Positions 43,431 to 53,916 of a stretch of DNA of 64,000 nucleotides are shown piece by piece. The DNA is from Desulfovibrio sp. TomC (GTDB taxonomy: Bacteria; Desulfobacterota; Desulfovibrionia; Desulfovibrionales; Desulfovibrionaceae): the NCBI RefSeq assembly GCF_000801335.2, contig NZ_JSEH01000013.1, positions 62,001 to 126,000 of the forward strand, given 5' to 3'. Below the pieces are notes generated by a model that saw nothing but the letters and a program-made list of their open reading frames with translations, searched no databases and was not told the DNA's origin. The stretch's first letter is position 1. Each line of letters begins with the position of its first letter. The position numbers and the translations under genes are program-made.

Positions 43431-46031
43431 ATGGATCTCAATAAGTTCACCCAGAAATCCCAGCAGGCCATCGGCGAAGCCCAGAATGTTGCTGTGCGCA
43501 TGAGCCAGCAGCAGGTGGACGCCGAGCATCTGCTCTACGCCCTGTTGACCCAGGACCAGGGGCTGGTGCCCCGCATCCTGGAGAAAGCCGGGTACAATAC
43601 CCAGGCCTATCTGGCCGAGCTGGAGCGCGGCCTTGGCCGTCTGCCCAAGGTCAGCGGCCCGGGCGCGGCCCCGGGGCAGATCTATGTCGCCCCGCGCCTC
43701 AATGAAATTCTGGTCAAGGCGCAAGATCTGGCCAAGCACCTCAAAGACGAATACGTCAGCGTCGAACACCTGTTCCTGGCCTTTTGCGACGAACCGCCCT
43801 CGACCCTGGCCGGACAGGTGAACAAGGCCCTCGGCATCGACAAAAACCGCGTCCTGGCCGCCCTGACCGAAATCCGGGGCGGCCAGCGGGTCACCTCGGC
43901 CGATCCCGAAGGCACCTACGAGGCCCTGTCCAAGTACGGCCGCGATCTGGTCGAGGACGCCAAAAAGGGCCGGCTCGATCCGGTCATCGGCCGCGACGAG
44001 GAGATCCGGCGGGTCATCCGCATCCTTTCCCGGCGCACGAAAAATAATCCCGTGGTCATCGGCGAGGCCGGCGTCGGCAAGACCGCCATCGTCGAAGGCC
44101 TGGCCATGCGCATCGTCAACAAGGACGTGCCCGAGGCCCTCAAAGACAAGACCATCTTCGCCCTGGACATGGGCGCGCTCATTGCCGGGGCCAAGTACCG
44201 GGGTGAATTCGAAGAACGCCTCAAGGCCGTGCTCAAGGACGTGGAAACATCGCAAGGACGCATCCTGCTTTTTATCGACGAAATCCACACCATCGTCGGC
44301 GCAGGCAAGGGCGAAGGTTCCATGGACGCCGGCAACCTGCTCAAACCCATGCTGGCCCGTGGCGAGCTGCACTGCATCGGGGCCACGACGCTTGACGAGT
44401 ACCGCAAGAATATTGAGAAGGACCCGGCCCTGGAACGCCGGTTCCAGCCCGTGTTCGTGGACGAACCCACGGTGGAGGACACCATCTCCATCCTGCGCGG
44501 ACTGCGGGAACGCTTCGAAGTGCACCATGGCGTGCGCATCAGCGATTCCGCGTTGGTCGAAGCGGCGGTGCTGTCCCAGCGCTACCTTTCCGACCGCCAG
44601 CTGCCGGACAAGGCCATCGATCTCATGGACGAGGCCGCGGCCATGATCCGCACCGAGATCGATTCCCTGCCGGCCGAGCTGGACCTCATCAACCGCAAGG
44701 TCATGCAGCTTGAGATCGAGCGGGAAGCCCTGCGTCGGGAAACCGACAAGGCCTCCCGGGAACGGCTGGAAAAGCTCGAAGAGGAGCTGGCCAATCTCAA
44801 GGAGGACCAGGGCGGGTTTGTTGCCCAGTGGGAACGGGAAAAGTCCGTGGTGGACGGCCTGCGCCGGCTCAAGGAAGACATTGAAAAGACCCGGCAGGCC
44901 ATTGAAGTGGCCGAGCGGGAGTATGACCTCAACCGGGCGGCCGAGCTGCGCTATGGCCAGCTTGCCGCCCTGGAACGCGATCTGGCCGGCCAGGAAGAGG
45001 CCATCACCAAGTCTTCCGGCGGCACGCGCATGATCCGCGAGGAGGTGACCCCGGACGATATCGCCATGGTCATCTCCCGCTGGACCGGCATCCCGGTGAC
45101 GCGCCTTCTGGAAAGTGAGCGCGAAAAGCTGTTGCGCCTGGGCGATGTGCTTCACGACCGGGTGGTCGGCCAGGACGAAGCCGTAACAGCCGTGGCCGAC
45201 GCCGTGCTGCGCGCCCGGGCCGGGCTCAAGGACCCGGGGCGGCCCATCGGGTCGTTCATTTTCCTTGGCCCAACGGGCGTGGGCAAAACCGAGCTGTGCA
45301 AGACGCTGGCGGCCGCGCTTTTTGACACCGAGGACAACATGGTGCGCCTGGACATGTCGGAATACATGGAACGGCACACCGTGGCCCGGCTGATCGGCGC
45401 GCCTCCGGGCTACATCGGCTACGACGAAGGCGGCCAGCTGACCGAGGCCGTGCGGCGAAAGCCCTACAGCGTGGTGCTCTTCGACGAAATCGAGAAGGCC
45501 CACAGCGACGTGTTCAACACGCTGCTCCAAATCCTCGACGACGGTCGGCTGACCGACAGCCACGGCCGGACCGTGGATTTCAAGAACACGATCATCATCA
45601 TGACCTCGAATATCGGGGCGCAGTACATGCTCGAGGGCATTCTGCCATCGGGCGAGTTCAAGGAGGGCGTGTCCGAAGCGGTCATGAACACCTTGCGCGG
45701 GCACTTCCGGCCGGAGTTCCTGAACCGGGTGGACGAGACCGTGCTCTTTAAGCCGCTGTTGCGGGAGCAGATCGCGGCCATCGTGGAACTCATGCTCGGC
45801 GGGCTGCGGGCCAGATTGGCCGACCGCAAGATCGGGCTGGTCTTAAGCGACGCGGCCAAGTCCTTTATTGCCGAGACGGCCTACGATCCGGTCTACGGGG
45901 CCAGGCCGCTTCGGCGCTATCTCCAGGCCCATGTGGAGACGCCCTTGGCCAAGGCCCTTATTGGCGGGCAGGTGGCCGACGGAGAGACCGTCACCGTGGA
46001 CGCCAAGGACGATGCCCTGGTGTTCATCTGA
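43431..46031 (+). CDS. clpB: ATP-dependent disaggregase ClpB
   Basis: 866 residues, full length. N-terminal double-Clp repeat ([23 protein letters not shown]), NBD1 with Walker [16 protein letters not shown] and Walker [10 protein letters not shown], coiled-coil middle domain (about 400-530), NBD2 with [26 protein letters not shown] and the [10 protein letters not shown] sensor-2 arginine. It resolves protein aggregates with DnaK. It closes the cbpA-cbpM-clpB heat-shock group and is followed by a terminator. Confidence 0.97.
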   Translation: MDLNKFTQKSQQAIGEAQNVAVRMSQQQVDAEHLLYALLTQDQGLVPRILEKAGYNTQAYLAELERGLGRLPKVSGPGAAPGQIYVAPRLNEILVKAQDLAKHLKDEYVSVEHLFLAFCDEPPSTLAGQVNKALGIDKNRVLAALTEIRGGQRVTSADPEGTYEALSKYGRDLVEDAKKGRLDPVIGRDEEIRRVIRILSRRTKNNPVVIGEAGVGKTAIVEGLAMRIVNKDVPEALKDKTIFALDMGALIAGAKYRGEFEERLKAVLKDVETSQGRILLFIDEIHTIVGAGKGEGSMDAGNLLKPMLARGELHCIGATTLDEYRKNIEKDPALERRFQPVFVDEPTVEDTISILRGLRERFEVHHGVRISDSALVEAAVLSQRYLSDRQLPDKAIDLMDEAAAMIRTEIDSLPAELDLINRKVMQLEIEREALRRETDKASRERLEKLEEELANLKEDQGGFVAQWEREKSVVDGLRRLKEDIEKTRQAIEVAEREYDLNRAAELRYGQLAALERDLAGQEEAITKSSGGTRMIREEVTPDDIAMVISRWTGIPVTRLLESEREKLLRLGDVLHDRVVGQDEAVTAVADAVLRARAGLKDPGRPIGSFIFLGPTGVGKTELCKTLAAALFDTEDNMVRLDMSEYMERHTVARLIGAPPGYIGYDEGGQLTEAVRRKPYSVVLFDEIEKAHSDVFNTLLQILDDGRLTDSHGRTVDFKNTIIIMTSNIGAQYMLEGILPSGEFKEGVSEAVMNTLRGHFRPEFLNRVDETVLFKPLLREQIAAIVELMLGGLRARLADRKIGLVLSDAAKSFIAETAYDPVYGARPLRRYLQAHVETPLAKALIGGQVADGETVTVDAKDDALVFI

Positions 46032-46054
46032 TCCTTGATTCCGTGCTGCTGTCT

Positions 46055-46086
46055 AACGGGCCGCTTCCGCAAGGGAGCGGCCCGTT
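46055..46086 (+). terminator. clpB terminator
   Basis: AACGGGCCGCT (46055-46065) pairs with AGCGGCCCGTT (46076-46086), 10-base loop, 23 bases after the clpB stop, with TTTGCTTT after it. Confidence 0.8.
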
Positions 46087-46186
46087 TGCTTTGGCCGGGC
46101 GCTGCCGGCCGGTTGCCAAGGAAGGGGCTGGAGGCTAGTTTCCGATCTTTCGTTTCTTAGCAACCCCAACCCACCGGATTGTCGCC

Positions 46187-46987
46187 ATGGATTTTGCCGC
46201 AGCCGTTTTTGCCGATGTCAACCGCATCCGCGAGCAGGCCCCGCTCGTCGTCAACATCACCAACAATGTGGTCACCAATGTGACGGCCAATGCCCTGCTG
46301 GCCCTTGGCGCGTCGCCGGCCATGACCCATCACCCCGTCGATGCGGCCGAACTCGCTTCCCTGGCCCGGGCCGTGGTCTGCAATATGGGCACGCCCGGCG
46401 AGGAGAACGGGGCGGCCATGGCCGCCGCAGTCCGGGCCGCCGGGTCGGCCGGCGTGCCGGTGGTCTTTGATCCGGTGGCTGCCGGGGTCACCTCCCGGCG
46501 TCGGGAAGTGGCCCAAAGCGTCCTTGCCGCCGGACCATTGGCCGCCATCCGGGGCAACGCCTCGGAGATCCTGTCCCTGTCCGGGAGCAATGCCACTTCC
46601 AAGGGCGCAGACAGCCGGCATTCCAGCCGCGAGGCCGTGGCGGCCGCCCGGTCCCTGGCCAAGGACCTTGGCTGCGTCGTGTGCGTGAGCGGCGAGATTG
46701 ATGTGATAACCGACGGCTGCGCGGTGGTGGAATTGGCCGGCGGCCACGTGATGATGACCCGGGTCACGGGCCTTGGCTGCACGGCCACGGCCTTTGTCGG
46801 CGCTTTCCTGGCGGTCAACCCCGATCGCCTTGCGGCCACGGTCCATGCCATGGCCGTCATGGCCGCTGTCGGGACCCTGGCCGTTGCCGGGGCCGCCGGA
46901 CCGGGCAGTCTGGCCGTGCGGTTTCTGGATGTGGTGTACAATCTGACCGAGGCCGAAATTGCGGCCGCAGTGCGGCTGGCGGCATGA
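46187..46987 (+). CDS. thiM: Hydroxyethylthiazole kinase
   Basis: 266 residues. Thiamine salvage kinase phosphorylating hydroxyethylthiazole. [27 protein letters not shown] at the start, [26 protein letters not shown] and the catalytic [15 protein letters not shown] are canonical. The thiE start overlaps its stop (ATGA). No TPP riboswitch could be recognised in the 100 bases upstream. Confidence 0.95.
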   Translation: MDFAAAVFADVNRIREQAPLVVNITNNVVTNVTANALLALGASPAMTHHPVDAAELASLARAVVCNMGTPGEENGAAMAAAVRAAGSAGVPVVFDPVAAGVTSRRREVAQSVLAAGPLAAIRGNASEILSLSGSNATSKGADSRHSSREAVAAARSLAKDLGCVVCVSGEIDVITDGCAVVELAGGHVMMTRVTGLGCTATAFVGAFLAVNPDRLAATVHAMAVMAAVGTLAVAGAAGPGSLAVRFLDVVYNLTEAEIAAAVRLAA

Positions 46988-47625
46988 GCCGGGTTACGTG
47001 CGACCTGGGCCTGTATCTGGTCACGGACCGGGGGGCGCTCCTTGGCCGCGACCTGTTTGACGTGGTGGCCCGGGCCGTGGCCGGCGGGGCGCGTCTGGTG
47101 CAACTGCGGGAAAAAAACGCCGCCACCCGCGAATTCGTGGAGATGGCCCGGGGATTGGCTGCCCTCATCCGCCCGCTCGGGGCGCGCCTTATCATCAATG
47201 ACCGGGTGGACGTGGCCCTGGCAGCCGGGGCGGACGGCGTGCATGTGGGCCAGGACGACATGCACCCGGCCGATGTGCGCGCCCTGGTCGGGCCGGACCG
47301 GATCGTCGGACTGTCCGTTACCGGCGAAGACGAGACCCGGGCCGCCAGGGGGATGCCGGTCGATTACCTCGGGGCCGGGCCGGTCTTTGCCACGGCGACC
47401 AAAAAGGATGCCGGCGCGCCCCAGGGCTTGGTCGGCTTGGCCCGGATGCTGGCCCTGGCCGAGGTCCCGGTGGTGGCTATCGGCGCGGTGACGCCGGCCA
47501 ATGCCCGAATGATCATGGCCACCGGCGTGGCCGGGCTGGCCGTGGTGTCGGCCGTGTGCTCGGCAGCCGATCCCCAGGCTGCGGCCCGGGAATTGCGCGC
47601 CATCGTGGACGCGGCTGTAGGGTGA
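46984..47625 (+). CDS. thiE: Thiamine-phosphate synthase
   Basis: 213-residue TIM barrel joining hydroxymethylpyrimidine and thiazole phosphates. [56 protein letters not shown] and [12 protein letters not shown] are the family blocks. Coupled to thiM by a four-base overlap. Confidence 0.95.
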   Translation: MSRVTCDLGLYLVTDRGALLGRDLFDVVARAVAGGARLVQLREKNAATREFVEMARGLAALIRPLGARLIINDRVDVALAAGADGVHVGQDDMHPADVRALVGPDRIVGLSVTGEDETRAARGMPVDYLGAGPVFATATKKDAGAPQGLVGLARMLALAEVPVVAIGAVTPANARMIMATGVAGLAVVSAVCSAADPQAAARELRAIVDAAVG

Positions 47626-47660
47626 AGGGCGAAGGTGTAGGGTGAGGGAGGAGGGGGAGT

Positions 47661-47704
47661 GCCTCCGGCGGCGGGGGGATGATCCCCCCGGACCCCTGCA
47701 AAGG
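47661..47704 (+). repeat. Gene-end repeat, copy 5 (GGATGAT type)
   Basis: GCCTCCGGCGGCG tag, GGGGGATGATCCCCC hairpin and GGACCCCTGCAA end, 35 bases after thiE and in its direction. Confidence 0.75.
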
Positions 47705-47824
47705 GGAAAACGTTTCAATGGGTGGCTTGCTCTTTCAGTCGGCCGGAAATCAGAGCTGCGACCCAACGACGCAGCCTGTCGCGCCCGGCTAATCTCTTTA
47801 AAAACCTTTGCCTTTCCAGGTGGG

Positions 47825-47867
47825 ATTCCAAAGGGCTCAGCCCTTTGGCCGCCGGAGGCACTCTTCC
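47825..47867 (-). repeat. Gene-end repeat, copy 6 (AAAGGG type)
   Basis: On the minus strand after the Maf-like gene: GCCTCCGGCGGCC tag as before, but the palindrome is CCAAAGGGCTGAGCCCTTTGG. It shows that the tag is shared while the hairpin module varies. Confidence 0.75.
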
Positions 47868-47898
47868 CTCGTTCTTCTCCAGCTTCCTCCCTCTCCCC

Positions 47899-49668
47899 CT
47901 ACGCCGCCCAGGACCCGGACGGGGCCAGGCAGATGTCTATTTCCCGGGTTTTGGTCAAAATGCGCTGGCGGATGGCCTTGAACGCCGCCAATTCCTTGAC
48001 GCCGTAGCGGGCCTTGGTATGGACCAGCCCGGCCAGATCCATGATCTCGTTGTACAGGTAGGGCATGTAGAGCGGATCGTGGCGGGTGAAGAACTGAATC
48101 TGGGACAACAGCTCGCGGATTTCGCCCTGGTGCTTGTCGGCCTTGCGCACGAGTTTTTCCAGTCGCCGCGAGGCGTTTTTGAGCGACGTGGCCCAGGCGT
48201 CGGTCTTGGGCGAAAATACCGGCCGGGTACGCGGCTGGGAGGCCCGGTTAAGCGCATCCAGGAACACCTCTTTGGCAATGCCCTGGCTGACCAGCAGTTC
48301 GCCGGATTCGAGGTCGTCCCGGCCGATGTTGACGGCCCCGTCAATGACGACGCCGCCGCCGTAGAGGTTGAAGAAACCGGCCCGGGAGTTGGTAATATCC
48401 TTTTCGATATCCCGCTTGGCGGCCAGGAAGCCGAGGTGGGTATAGATGGCCTCGCCGTGCAGATTGGTGAGCTTCACGTCTTCGTGCGGGTTGTAGGTAT
48501 GGACCCACACGGCGTTGTGGTGACCGGCAACGTGGGTGGTGGAACCCTTCCAGGACAGGTCGCAGCCAGCCATGATGAAGCGTTCGGCTCCGGCCCAGGC
48601 GAGAAAGCGTTCCAGGGTGACGGAGACGTTGCCGCCGGCGTCGAGGACCAGTTCCTGGTCCTTGAGCACGTAGGTGCCGATGCCGCCCTGGGTCCACAGC
48701 GGTATTTTGGGGCCGGGATAGCGGGCCAGGACGCCCGGAGCCATCTTGGTGGAGTAAATAAAGGGGATATCGGCGACAAAATTCGGGTCGGCCAGATTGT
48801 CCAGGCTACTTAGCATGTTGTCGTTAAAGTCGATGGCCAGGCACAGATCGGGCTTGATGCCCAGGCGTTCCAGGGCCGGCAGGGTCTGCAGGGCGGCGGC
48901 GTAAAAGCCTTTGTCCCGGTGGCGGCGCAGCAGCGGGGCGAAGTCGGCCAGCGACGGTCCCGCGCCCAGGAGCACGGCCGTCAAACCTTTGGCCATGCCG
49001 GCCATTCGGGCCAGACTGCCTTCGTTCATGGCCCGGGCGTAGTTGCGAAGCTCGTTGCCGACCATGACTTCCTGCTTCTGGCGCAGCGTGGTCAGATCCA
49101 CCGACAGGTTTTCGAGCTTGGCTTTAACCAGGGCGGTCAGCCGGGAATATTCCGGGCCCATCTGTTTGCAGGCCATGTCGTTTCGCAGGTAAATGCGTGA
49201 AAAAAGGAAGCTCACATCGAGATTTTGCAGGGCCGACTCGATGGCGGGAATCTCGGGGGGCACAAAGCGCAGCTTGCCATGGGCCAAAAACGGCCGATAA
49301 TCGGTTTGTCCCAGGCAGGCCAGCAGCATTTCCGGCCGGGGTTCCATGACCAGAACCTTGTGGGAGTCGGGGGTGCCGGTCAGCACATGGTTGAGACCAT
49401 AGCCAAGGGCCGTGCCGATAATGATGGTGGCTGCGCCTTCGAGCTTTTCCGTGGGCCGCCAGTCCCTATAAAAGAACGGCGGCGGCAGCTTGCCAAAAAG
49501 GCTTTGCCCGTCGTCCATGCGCCAGTCGATGACGCCGCCCGGGTTGCGGAAAAGCCGTTCGTGGACGATGGCCGGATCAGGATTGCAGCCGGCCAGCCAG
49601 CGGCCCGTCGGGTCGCCGGACTCGGCCAGGAAGGCGAGATTGTCGGCAAGGTACTTGTTGATCTCCAT
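47899..49668 (-). CDS. Maf/DUF115-family protein (6-hydroxymethylpterin pyrophosphokinase MptE-like)
   Basis: 589 residues from ATG 49666-49668. The central DUF115 domain has TAVLLGAGPSLADFAPLLRR, LCLAIDFNDNMLSS, and AGCDLSWKGSTTHVAGH, the Rossmann-like glycosyl-carrier fold of motility-associated factors. Maf proteins transfer nonulosonic acids to flagellin. No flagellar or sialic-acid genes lie nearby, so the acceptor is unknown. Confidence 0.85.
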   Translation of the reverse strand: MEINKYLADNLAFLAESGDPTGRWLAGCNPDPAIVHERLFRNPGGVIDWRMDDGQSLFGKLPPPFFYRDWRPTEKLEGAATIIIGTALGYGLNHVLTGTPDSHKVLVMEPRPEMLLACLGQTDYRPFLAHGKLRFVPPEIPAIESALQNLDVSFLFSRIYLRNDMACKQMGPEYSRLTALVKAKLENLSVDLTTLRQKQEVMVGNELRNYARAMNEGSLARMAGMAKGLTAVLLGAGPSLADFAPLLRRHRDKGFYAAALQTLPALERLGIKPDLCLAIDFNDNMLSSLDNLADPNFVADIPFIYSTKMAPGVLARYPGPKIPLWTQGGIGTYVLKDQELVLDAGGNVSVTLERFLAWAGAERFIMAGCDLSWKGSTTHVAGHHNAVWVHTYNPHEDVKLTNLHGEAIYTHLGFLAAKRDIEKDITNSRAGFFNLYGGGVVIDGAVNIGRDDLESGELLVSQGIAKEVFLDALNRASQPRTRPVFSPKTDAWATSLKNASRRLEKLVRKADKHQGEIRELLSQIQFFTRHDPLYMPYLYNEIMDLAGLVHTKARYGVKELAAFKAIRQRILTKTREIDICLAPSGSWAA

Positions 49669-49792
49669 GGTCCCATCCTTGGTTTGCTGCCTGGCCTCAA
49701 GCAAATTTCCTGCCACTCTTGCCGGTTGACGATTTTTTGCCTACCACGTTTCCTGTCCGGCCATGACCGGATTTTATCCTGCGAGGCATGCC

Positions 49793-52093
49793 ATGATTCA
49801 TGATTCCGTGCTGTCCCTGGTCGGCAAGACCCCGCTTGTGCGCATGGGCCGGGTGTGTCCCAACCCGGCCGTGACCCTGTGCGCCAAAATCGAGATGCGA
49901 AACCCCGGCGGCTCCATCAAGGACCGCGTGGCCCTGGCCATGATCGAGGCGGCTGAACGCGCCGGCGAATTGACGCCCGGACGCACGGTCATCGAGGCCA
50001 CCTCCGGCAATACCGGCATCGGGCTAGCCATGGTCTGCGCCGTCAAGGGCTACAAGTTAAAGCTCCTCATGCCGGCCTCGGCCTCGGAGGAACGAAAGCG
50101 CATCATGCGGGCGTATGGCGCGGAAATCGTGCTCACCCCGGGCAACCTCGGCACCGACGGGGCCATTGAGGAGGCCTATAGGCTGGCCCGGGAGGAACCC
50201 GAGCGCTACGTGCTCATGGACCAGTTCAACAATCCGGCCAGCATCGAGGCCCACTACGCGGCCACGGCCGTGGAGATTTTCGAGGCGTCCGAGGGCCGGG
50301 TCACCCATGTGGTCGCGGCCCTTGGCACGTCGGGTACGGCCATGGGGCTGGTCAAGAAATTGAAAGAACTCAATGCGGCCATTGAAGTCATCGCCGTGGA
50401 GCCCCGGCCCGGCCACAAGATCCAGGGCCTTAAAAACATGCAGGAGTCCTATCCGCCGGGCATTTTTGACAAGCATGCCCTGGACGCCATTGTGCCGGTT
50501 GAGGACGACGAGGCCTTTGCCATGGCCAGGCGTCTGGCCCGGGAGGAAGGGCTTTTGATTGGCATGAGCGGCGGAGCGGCCATGGCTGCGGCCACGCGGC
50601 TGGCTTCGGGACTGGCTTCGGGGCTGGTGGTGGTCATTCTGGCCGACAGCGGCGAGCGTTATCTGTCCACGACGCTTTTTGCCGCGCCCGAGAAAAAAGG
50701 CGTGGCTCTCGGCAGCGTCGGTCCGGCCGCGCCGGTCTATCTCGACCCGGCTTCAGCGTCGCCCGGTCTTTTCACCTTTGGCCCGCCCCTGTCCGATCCC
50801 GGCGATCTGGATGCCTGGCGGCGGGTGGTCGTTCTCGACGTCCTGGCCCGGGCCTTGACCCGGGGCGGGGGCCGGCCGACCCTGGCCGTGGGGCTGGCCG
50901 ATCTCGACGACCGCTGCCTGGAAGCCTCCCGGGCGGCCGGGCTTAAGTGCCGGGAGTTTGCCGCCGCGGCCCGGGAGCGCGTGGCCGGTTATGCCGGGCT
51001 TTTGGGCGTGGCCGGGGCCGCCTTTCCCCTGGCCGGCGACGCCCTGGACGAGGCCCTGGCCATGACCCGCAAGCTCATGGACAAGGGGCTGGCCTATGAG
51101 AAACTGCGCAGCGTCTATTTCGACGTGGCCCGGGACAAGGCCTACGGCCGGCTCCTTGGCCTGGACATGACCAAGCTGGCCCTGGGCAAGACCGTGGACC
51201 TCGATTCGTACGCCAAGGACCATCCCCGGGATTTCACCCTGCTTAAGCGCGTCAGTCTCAAAGACCTCAAGGCCGGCGATATCCTGGTGACCCCCTGGGG
51301 CAACGTGCGCCCGAGTTGGTTTTTGCAGATGGCGGCGGCAGCGGCCAAGACCCTGCCGGCCGTGACCGTAGTCGTGGCCGACGAGGATAAGACCTTTCCC
51401 CACCTGGAAAACCTGCGGGCCATCTGGGCCGGCGGGGCCGGGCTTTCGCCGGCCGCCTGGCTGGCCGGGGGCCGGGTGTCGGGCCGGGACGGCATCGAGG
51501 GTGTGCCGCGTCTGGACGACCTGCTGGCTCTTGGCGTCCATCCCCTGGCCATCCGGGCCTGGCTGTTGTCCACGAGCTACCACAAACCGCTCTCCGCCAC
51601 CCCCGATGCCCTGGCCATGTGGGAGCGAAATCGCAGCCGCATCCAGGAGTTGGCCGCCAACCTGACCCTGGCGGCAACCGGAGACGGCGCGCCAGGGCAG
51701 ATTGCCGCCGGTGAAGCCGAGCGCCTGGAAGCGTCCCTGGAGGCGTCCTTGGCCGACGATCTGGCCGTCTACCATTGCTGGCCGGCGCTTTTTGCCTTCT
51801 GTCGGTTTGCCAATGCCGCCCTGGCCGCCGACACGCTGGCTCCGGGCGACGCCTCGCGGCTTTTGGCCGCCCTGGCCCAGGCCGACAGCGCCCTGGGATT
51901 GCTCGACGCCGCCCGTCTGCCTGTTGCGCGTCCGCTGTGGCCGATCGAGGCGACCCGACTGTGCGCGGAGCGGGCAGCGGCCCGGGAAGCCAGGGATTTC
52001 GCCCGGGCCGACGCCCTGCGGCTGGCCATCGAATCTCTTGGCTACCGGGTTGAAGACGCGGCCGACGGGGCGCGGCTTTTCCCGGTGGGGTGA
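49793..52093 (+). CDS. Cysteine synthase fused to a degenerate cysteinyl-tRNA synthetase
   Basis: A 766-residue fusion. Residues 1-300 are a full cysteine synthase: LVGKTPLVRMGR, GGSIKDRVAL (PLP Lys43), EATSGNTGIGLAMV, ALGTSGTAMGLV and GMSGGAAMAAA. Residues 325-766 align along the whole of CysRS, including LADLDDRCLEASRAAG, the PWGNVRPSWFLQMAA segment, TFPHLENLRAIW, LSTSYHKPLS and the terminal ARDFARADALRLAIESLGYRVED. The synthetase motifs are gone: no HIGH, no KMSKS (DGIEG in its place), and the zinc ligands are replaced (Cys to Phe/Met, the ENE Glu to Leu). The C-terminal half is probably non-catalytic. It may bind cysteine, tRNA or PLP enzyme products; this is inference. Confidence 0.9.
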   Translation: MIHDSVLSLVGKTPLVRMGRVCPNPAVTLCAKIEMRNPGGSIKDRVALAMIEAAERAGELTPGRTVIEATSGNTGIGLAMVCAVKGYKLKLLMPASASEERKRIMRAYGAEIVLTPGNLGTDGAIEEAYRLAREEPERYVLMDQFNNPASIEAHYAATAVEIFEASEGRVTHVVAALGTSGTAMGLVKKLKELNAAIEVIAVEPRPGHKIQGLKNMQESYPPGIFDKHALDAIVPVEDDEAFAMARRLAREEGLLIGMSGGAAMAAATRLASGLASGLVVVILADSGERYLSTTLFAAPEKKGVALGSVGPAAPVYLDPASASPGLFTFGPPLSDPGDLDAWRRVVVLDVLARALTRGGGRPTLAVGLADLDDRCLEASRAAGLKCREFAAAARERVAGYAGLLGVAGAAFPLAGDALDEALAMTRKLMDKGLAYEKLRSVYFDVARDKAYGRLLGLDMTKLALGKTVDLDSYAKDHPRDFTLLKRVSLKDLKAGDILVTPWGNVRPSWFLQMAAAAAKTLPAVTVVVADEDKTFPHLENLRAIWAGGAGLSPAAWLAGGRVSGRDGIEGVPRLDDLLALGVHPLAIRAWLLSTSYHKPLSATPDALAMWERNRSRIQELAANLTLAATGDGAPGQIAAGEAERLEASLEASLADDLAVYHCWPALFAFCRFANAALAADTLAPGDASRLLAALAQADSALGLLDAARLPVARPLWPIEATRLCAERAAAREARDFARADALRLAIESLGYRVEDAADGARLFPVG

Positions 52094-52116
52094 GCGGCTC
52101 ACAACGGGAAGGAAGC

Positions 52117-52989
52117 ATGGCGGAATATCTGGCCACGGGCTTTGCCGGGCTTGACCGGACAGTCGATCCCGACGTCTACGTGCGGTGTCTGCGCTACCTG
52201 GGCGACGCCCCGGGAATGCGGGCCATCAAAGACGCAAGCATAACCCGGCTGGGACTTTCCCCGGGTGTTGCGGCCCTGGAGGTCGGATGCGGCCTGGGCG
52301 TCGAGGCGGCGGCCATGGCGGCAGCCACCGGGAATGCCGGGTTGGCGGTCGGACTGGACGCCAGCCAGACCATGCTTCGCCGGGCTGCGGCAGATATGGG
52401 CGCAAGAGCCGGCAACCGGCCCGTGCTGACCGCCGGGGACGGCGCACGCCTGCCCTTTGCCGACGAGGTGTTTGCCGCCTGCCGCATCGAGCGCACCTTG
52501 CAGCATGTGGCCGATCCCGGCGCGGTGCTGGGCGAGATGGCCCGGGTGGCGCGTCCCGGCGGCGTGGTTTTGGCGGTCGAGCCGGACTGGGGAACTTTTG
52601 TGGTGGACAGCCGGCATGTCGCTGTGACCCGGCGGCTGGCCCGGTTTTGGTGCGACAGCTTCCGTTGCGGCTGGATCGGCCGACGCTTGGCCCGGCTCAT
52701 GGCCGCAGTCGGGCTGGTCGGAATTGAAATTGTCCCCCACTCGCTGGTGTTGCGCCGCCTTGACGCTGCCGAGGCCGTCTACAGTCTGTGCGAGACAGCC
52801 GACCGGGCCGCCGCCTCCGGCCTCGTGACCCGGGCCGCTGCCGCCTCGTTTCAGACGGAACAACGCCGTCTGGATGCCTCAGGCGTCTTTTTTTCGAGCC
52901 TGACCTTTTTTATGGCCGTGGGCAGAAAGCCGGCGGCCGGGGAGTGCGGGAGAGACGAGGAAGAAGGCCTCCGGCGGCCGGGGGCCTGA
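52117..52989 (+). CDS. Class I SAM-dependent methyltransferase (UbiE/arsenite-like)
   Basis: 290 residues. SAM motif I VAALEVGCGLGVEAAAMAA, motif II VGLDASQTML, and LPFADEVFAACRIERTLQHVADP are standard for the Methyltransf_11 fold. The substrate is unknown. It follows the fusion gene by 23 bases and may be cotranscribed. Its last residues (EGLRRPGA) are encoded by gene-end repeat copy 7. Confidence 0.88.
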   Translation: MAEYLATGFAGLDRTVDPDVYVRCLRYLGDAPGMRAIKDASITRLGLSPGVAALEVGCGLGVEAAAMAAATGNAGLAVGLDASQTMLRRAAADMGARAGNRPVLTAGDGARLPFADEVFAACRIERTLQHVADPGAVLGEMARVARPGGVVLAVEPDWGTFVVDSRHVAVTRRLARFWCDSFRCGWIGRRLARLMAAVGLVGIEIVPHSLVLRRLDAAEAVYSLCETADRAAASGLVTRAAAASFQTEQRRLDASGVFFSSLTFFMAVGRKPAAGECGRDEEEGLRRPGA

Positions 52990-53012
52990 GGCCCCCGGAC
53001 CCCCCAAAGGGG
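52967..53012 (+). repeat. Gene-end repeat, copy 7 (variant)
   Basis: GCCTCCGGCGGCC tag overlapping the end of the methyltransferase gene, then GGGGGCCTGAGGCCCCC, whose TGA is the gene's stop, then GGACCCCCCAAAGGGG. The repeat supplies the stop codon and a hairpin. Confidence 0.7.
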
Positions 53013-53055
53013 TTAAGGGGGACGGTGTTACTCCGGTGAATGTCCGGCAGAACCG

Positions 53056-53916
53056 TCAGCGGGGCAGGGGGGCGGCGACGAGGAGGATCCATTTTTCGCC
53101 GAAACGTTTTTCGGCAAACTCCTTTTCAAAGGCGGTCATGCCGGCCGGGGACGTCAGCTCCAGGCGATGGCTGCCCTTGCCCGGGGTGGCGTGGGCAAAA
53201 TAGGCCCGGCCCGAAGCATCGGCATACAGCAGGCCGACGTGATAATAATAGAGCCGGCCGGAGATTTCTTTGCTGAGCGTGGCAAAGGCGATTTCACCGG
53301 GCCGCAACTGGCCAAGAACCGAGGTCCAGGCCGCGGCGTCATGCAGGGGAAAACCGCGAAATTTGGCCGCGTCCAGGACTTCCGGGGCTGGCGGGGCCGT
53401 CTGGCCGGGCGGCAGCAGCACGCGCCGGGGCAGGCCGTCGGTGACGTTTAGGATCAGGTCGTAGCCAAAATCCCAGTCCTCGCCGGCCGGGGCTCCTTTG
53501 CCGGAATCGCCCTTGCGGTCGCGGCGCATGGCGTCAAGGGGCAGGGGCCGGCCGAGGATGGCCCGGGAGGCCGTCACGACAAAGCCGCTGCAATTGAAGC
53601 CGCGGTCTGGGAAGGTTAGGGATTGATTGGCAAAGAGGGTATGGCGGCCGGAGGGGTCGTCCACGCCGTCGTCGCGGTAGGCAACGCCCAGGAGCGGCGT
53701 GATGGCCGCCGCAGGGTCGCCGGCCAGGGCCGGGGCGGCTGCGGCCAGGGCGGCGCACAGGCCCAGTGCGCAGACGACAAATTGACCGCAAGAGAAAAGC
53801 GGCGTAACATCCAGATGATAGCCGGGCCGCAAGGACTGGGGCCGTTTCCCGGACAAGGCCGGAACACCACGGAATCTGCTCAGGAGGCGGAGGATGAAGT
53901 TTACCATTGAGATCAA
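53056..53916 (-). CDS. Secreted protein with NlpC/P60-like Cys-His pattern
   Basis: About 260-286 residues. An internal signal segment (FVVCALGLCAALAAAAPALA) precedes a globular domain with RGFNCSGFVVTASRAILG, a Cys placement like NlpC/P60 peptidases, and GRLYYYHVGLLYAD, the expected His strand. The ATG at 53914-53916 overlaps the divergent gene at 53894, so the true start may be a downstream TTG (53856 or 53832). Likely periplasmic, acting on cell wall or peptides; assignment by pattern only. Confidence 0.65.
   Translation of the reverse strand: MISMVNFILRLLSRFRGVPALSGKRPQSLRPGYHLDVTPLFSCGQFVVCALGLCAALAAAAPALAGDPAAAITPLLGVAYRDDGVDDPSGRHTLFANQSLTFPDRGFNCSGFVVTASRAILGRPLPLDAMRRDRKGDSGKGAPAGEDWDFGYDLILNVTDGLPRRVLLPPGQTAPPAPEVLDAAKFRGFPLHDAAAWTSVLGQLRPGEIAFATLSKEISGRLYYYHVGLLYADASGRAYFAHATPGKGSHRLELTSPAGMTAFEKEFAEKRFGEKWILLVAAPLPR

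Noticed and set aside
46087-46186. TPP riboswitch before thiM
   Set aside because: The conserved CUGAGA and the downstream GGA/ACC blocks could not be found in the 100-base upstream region.
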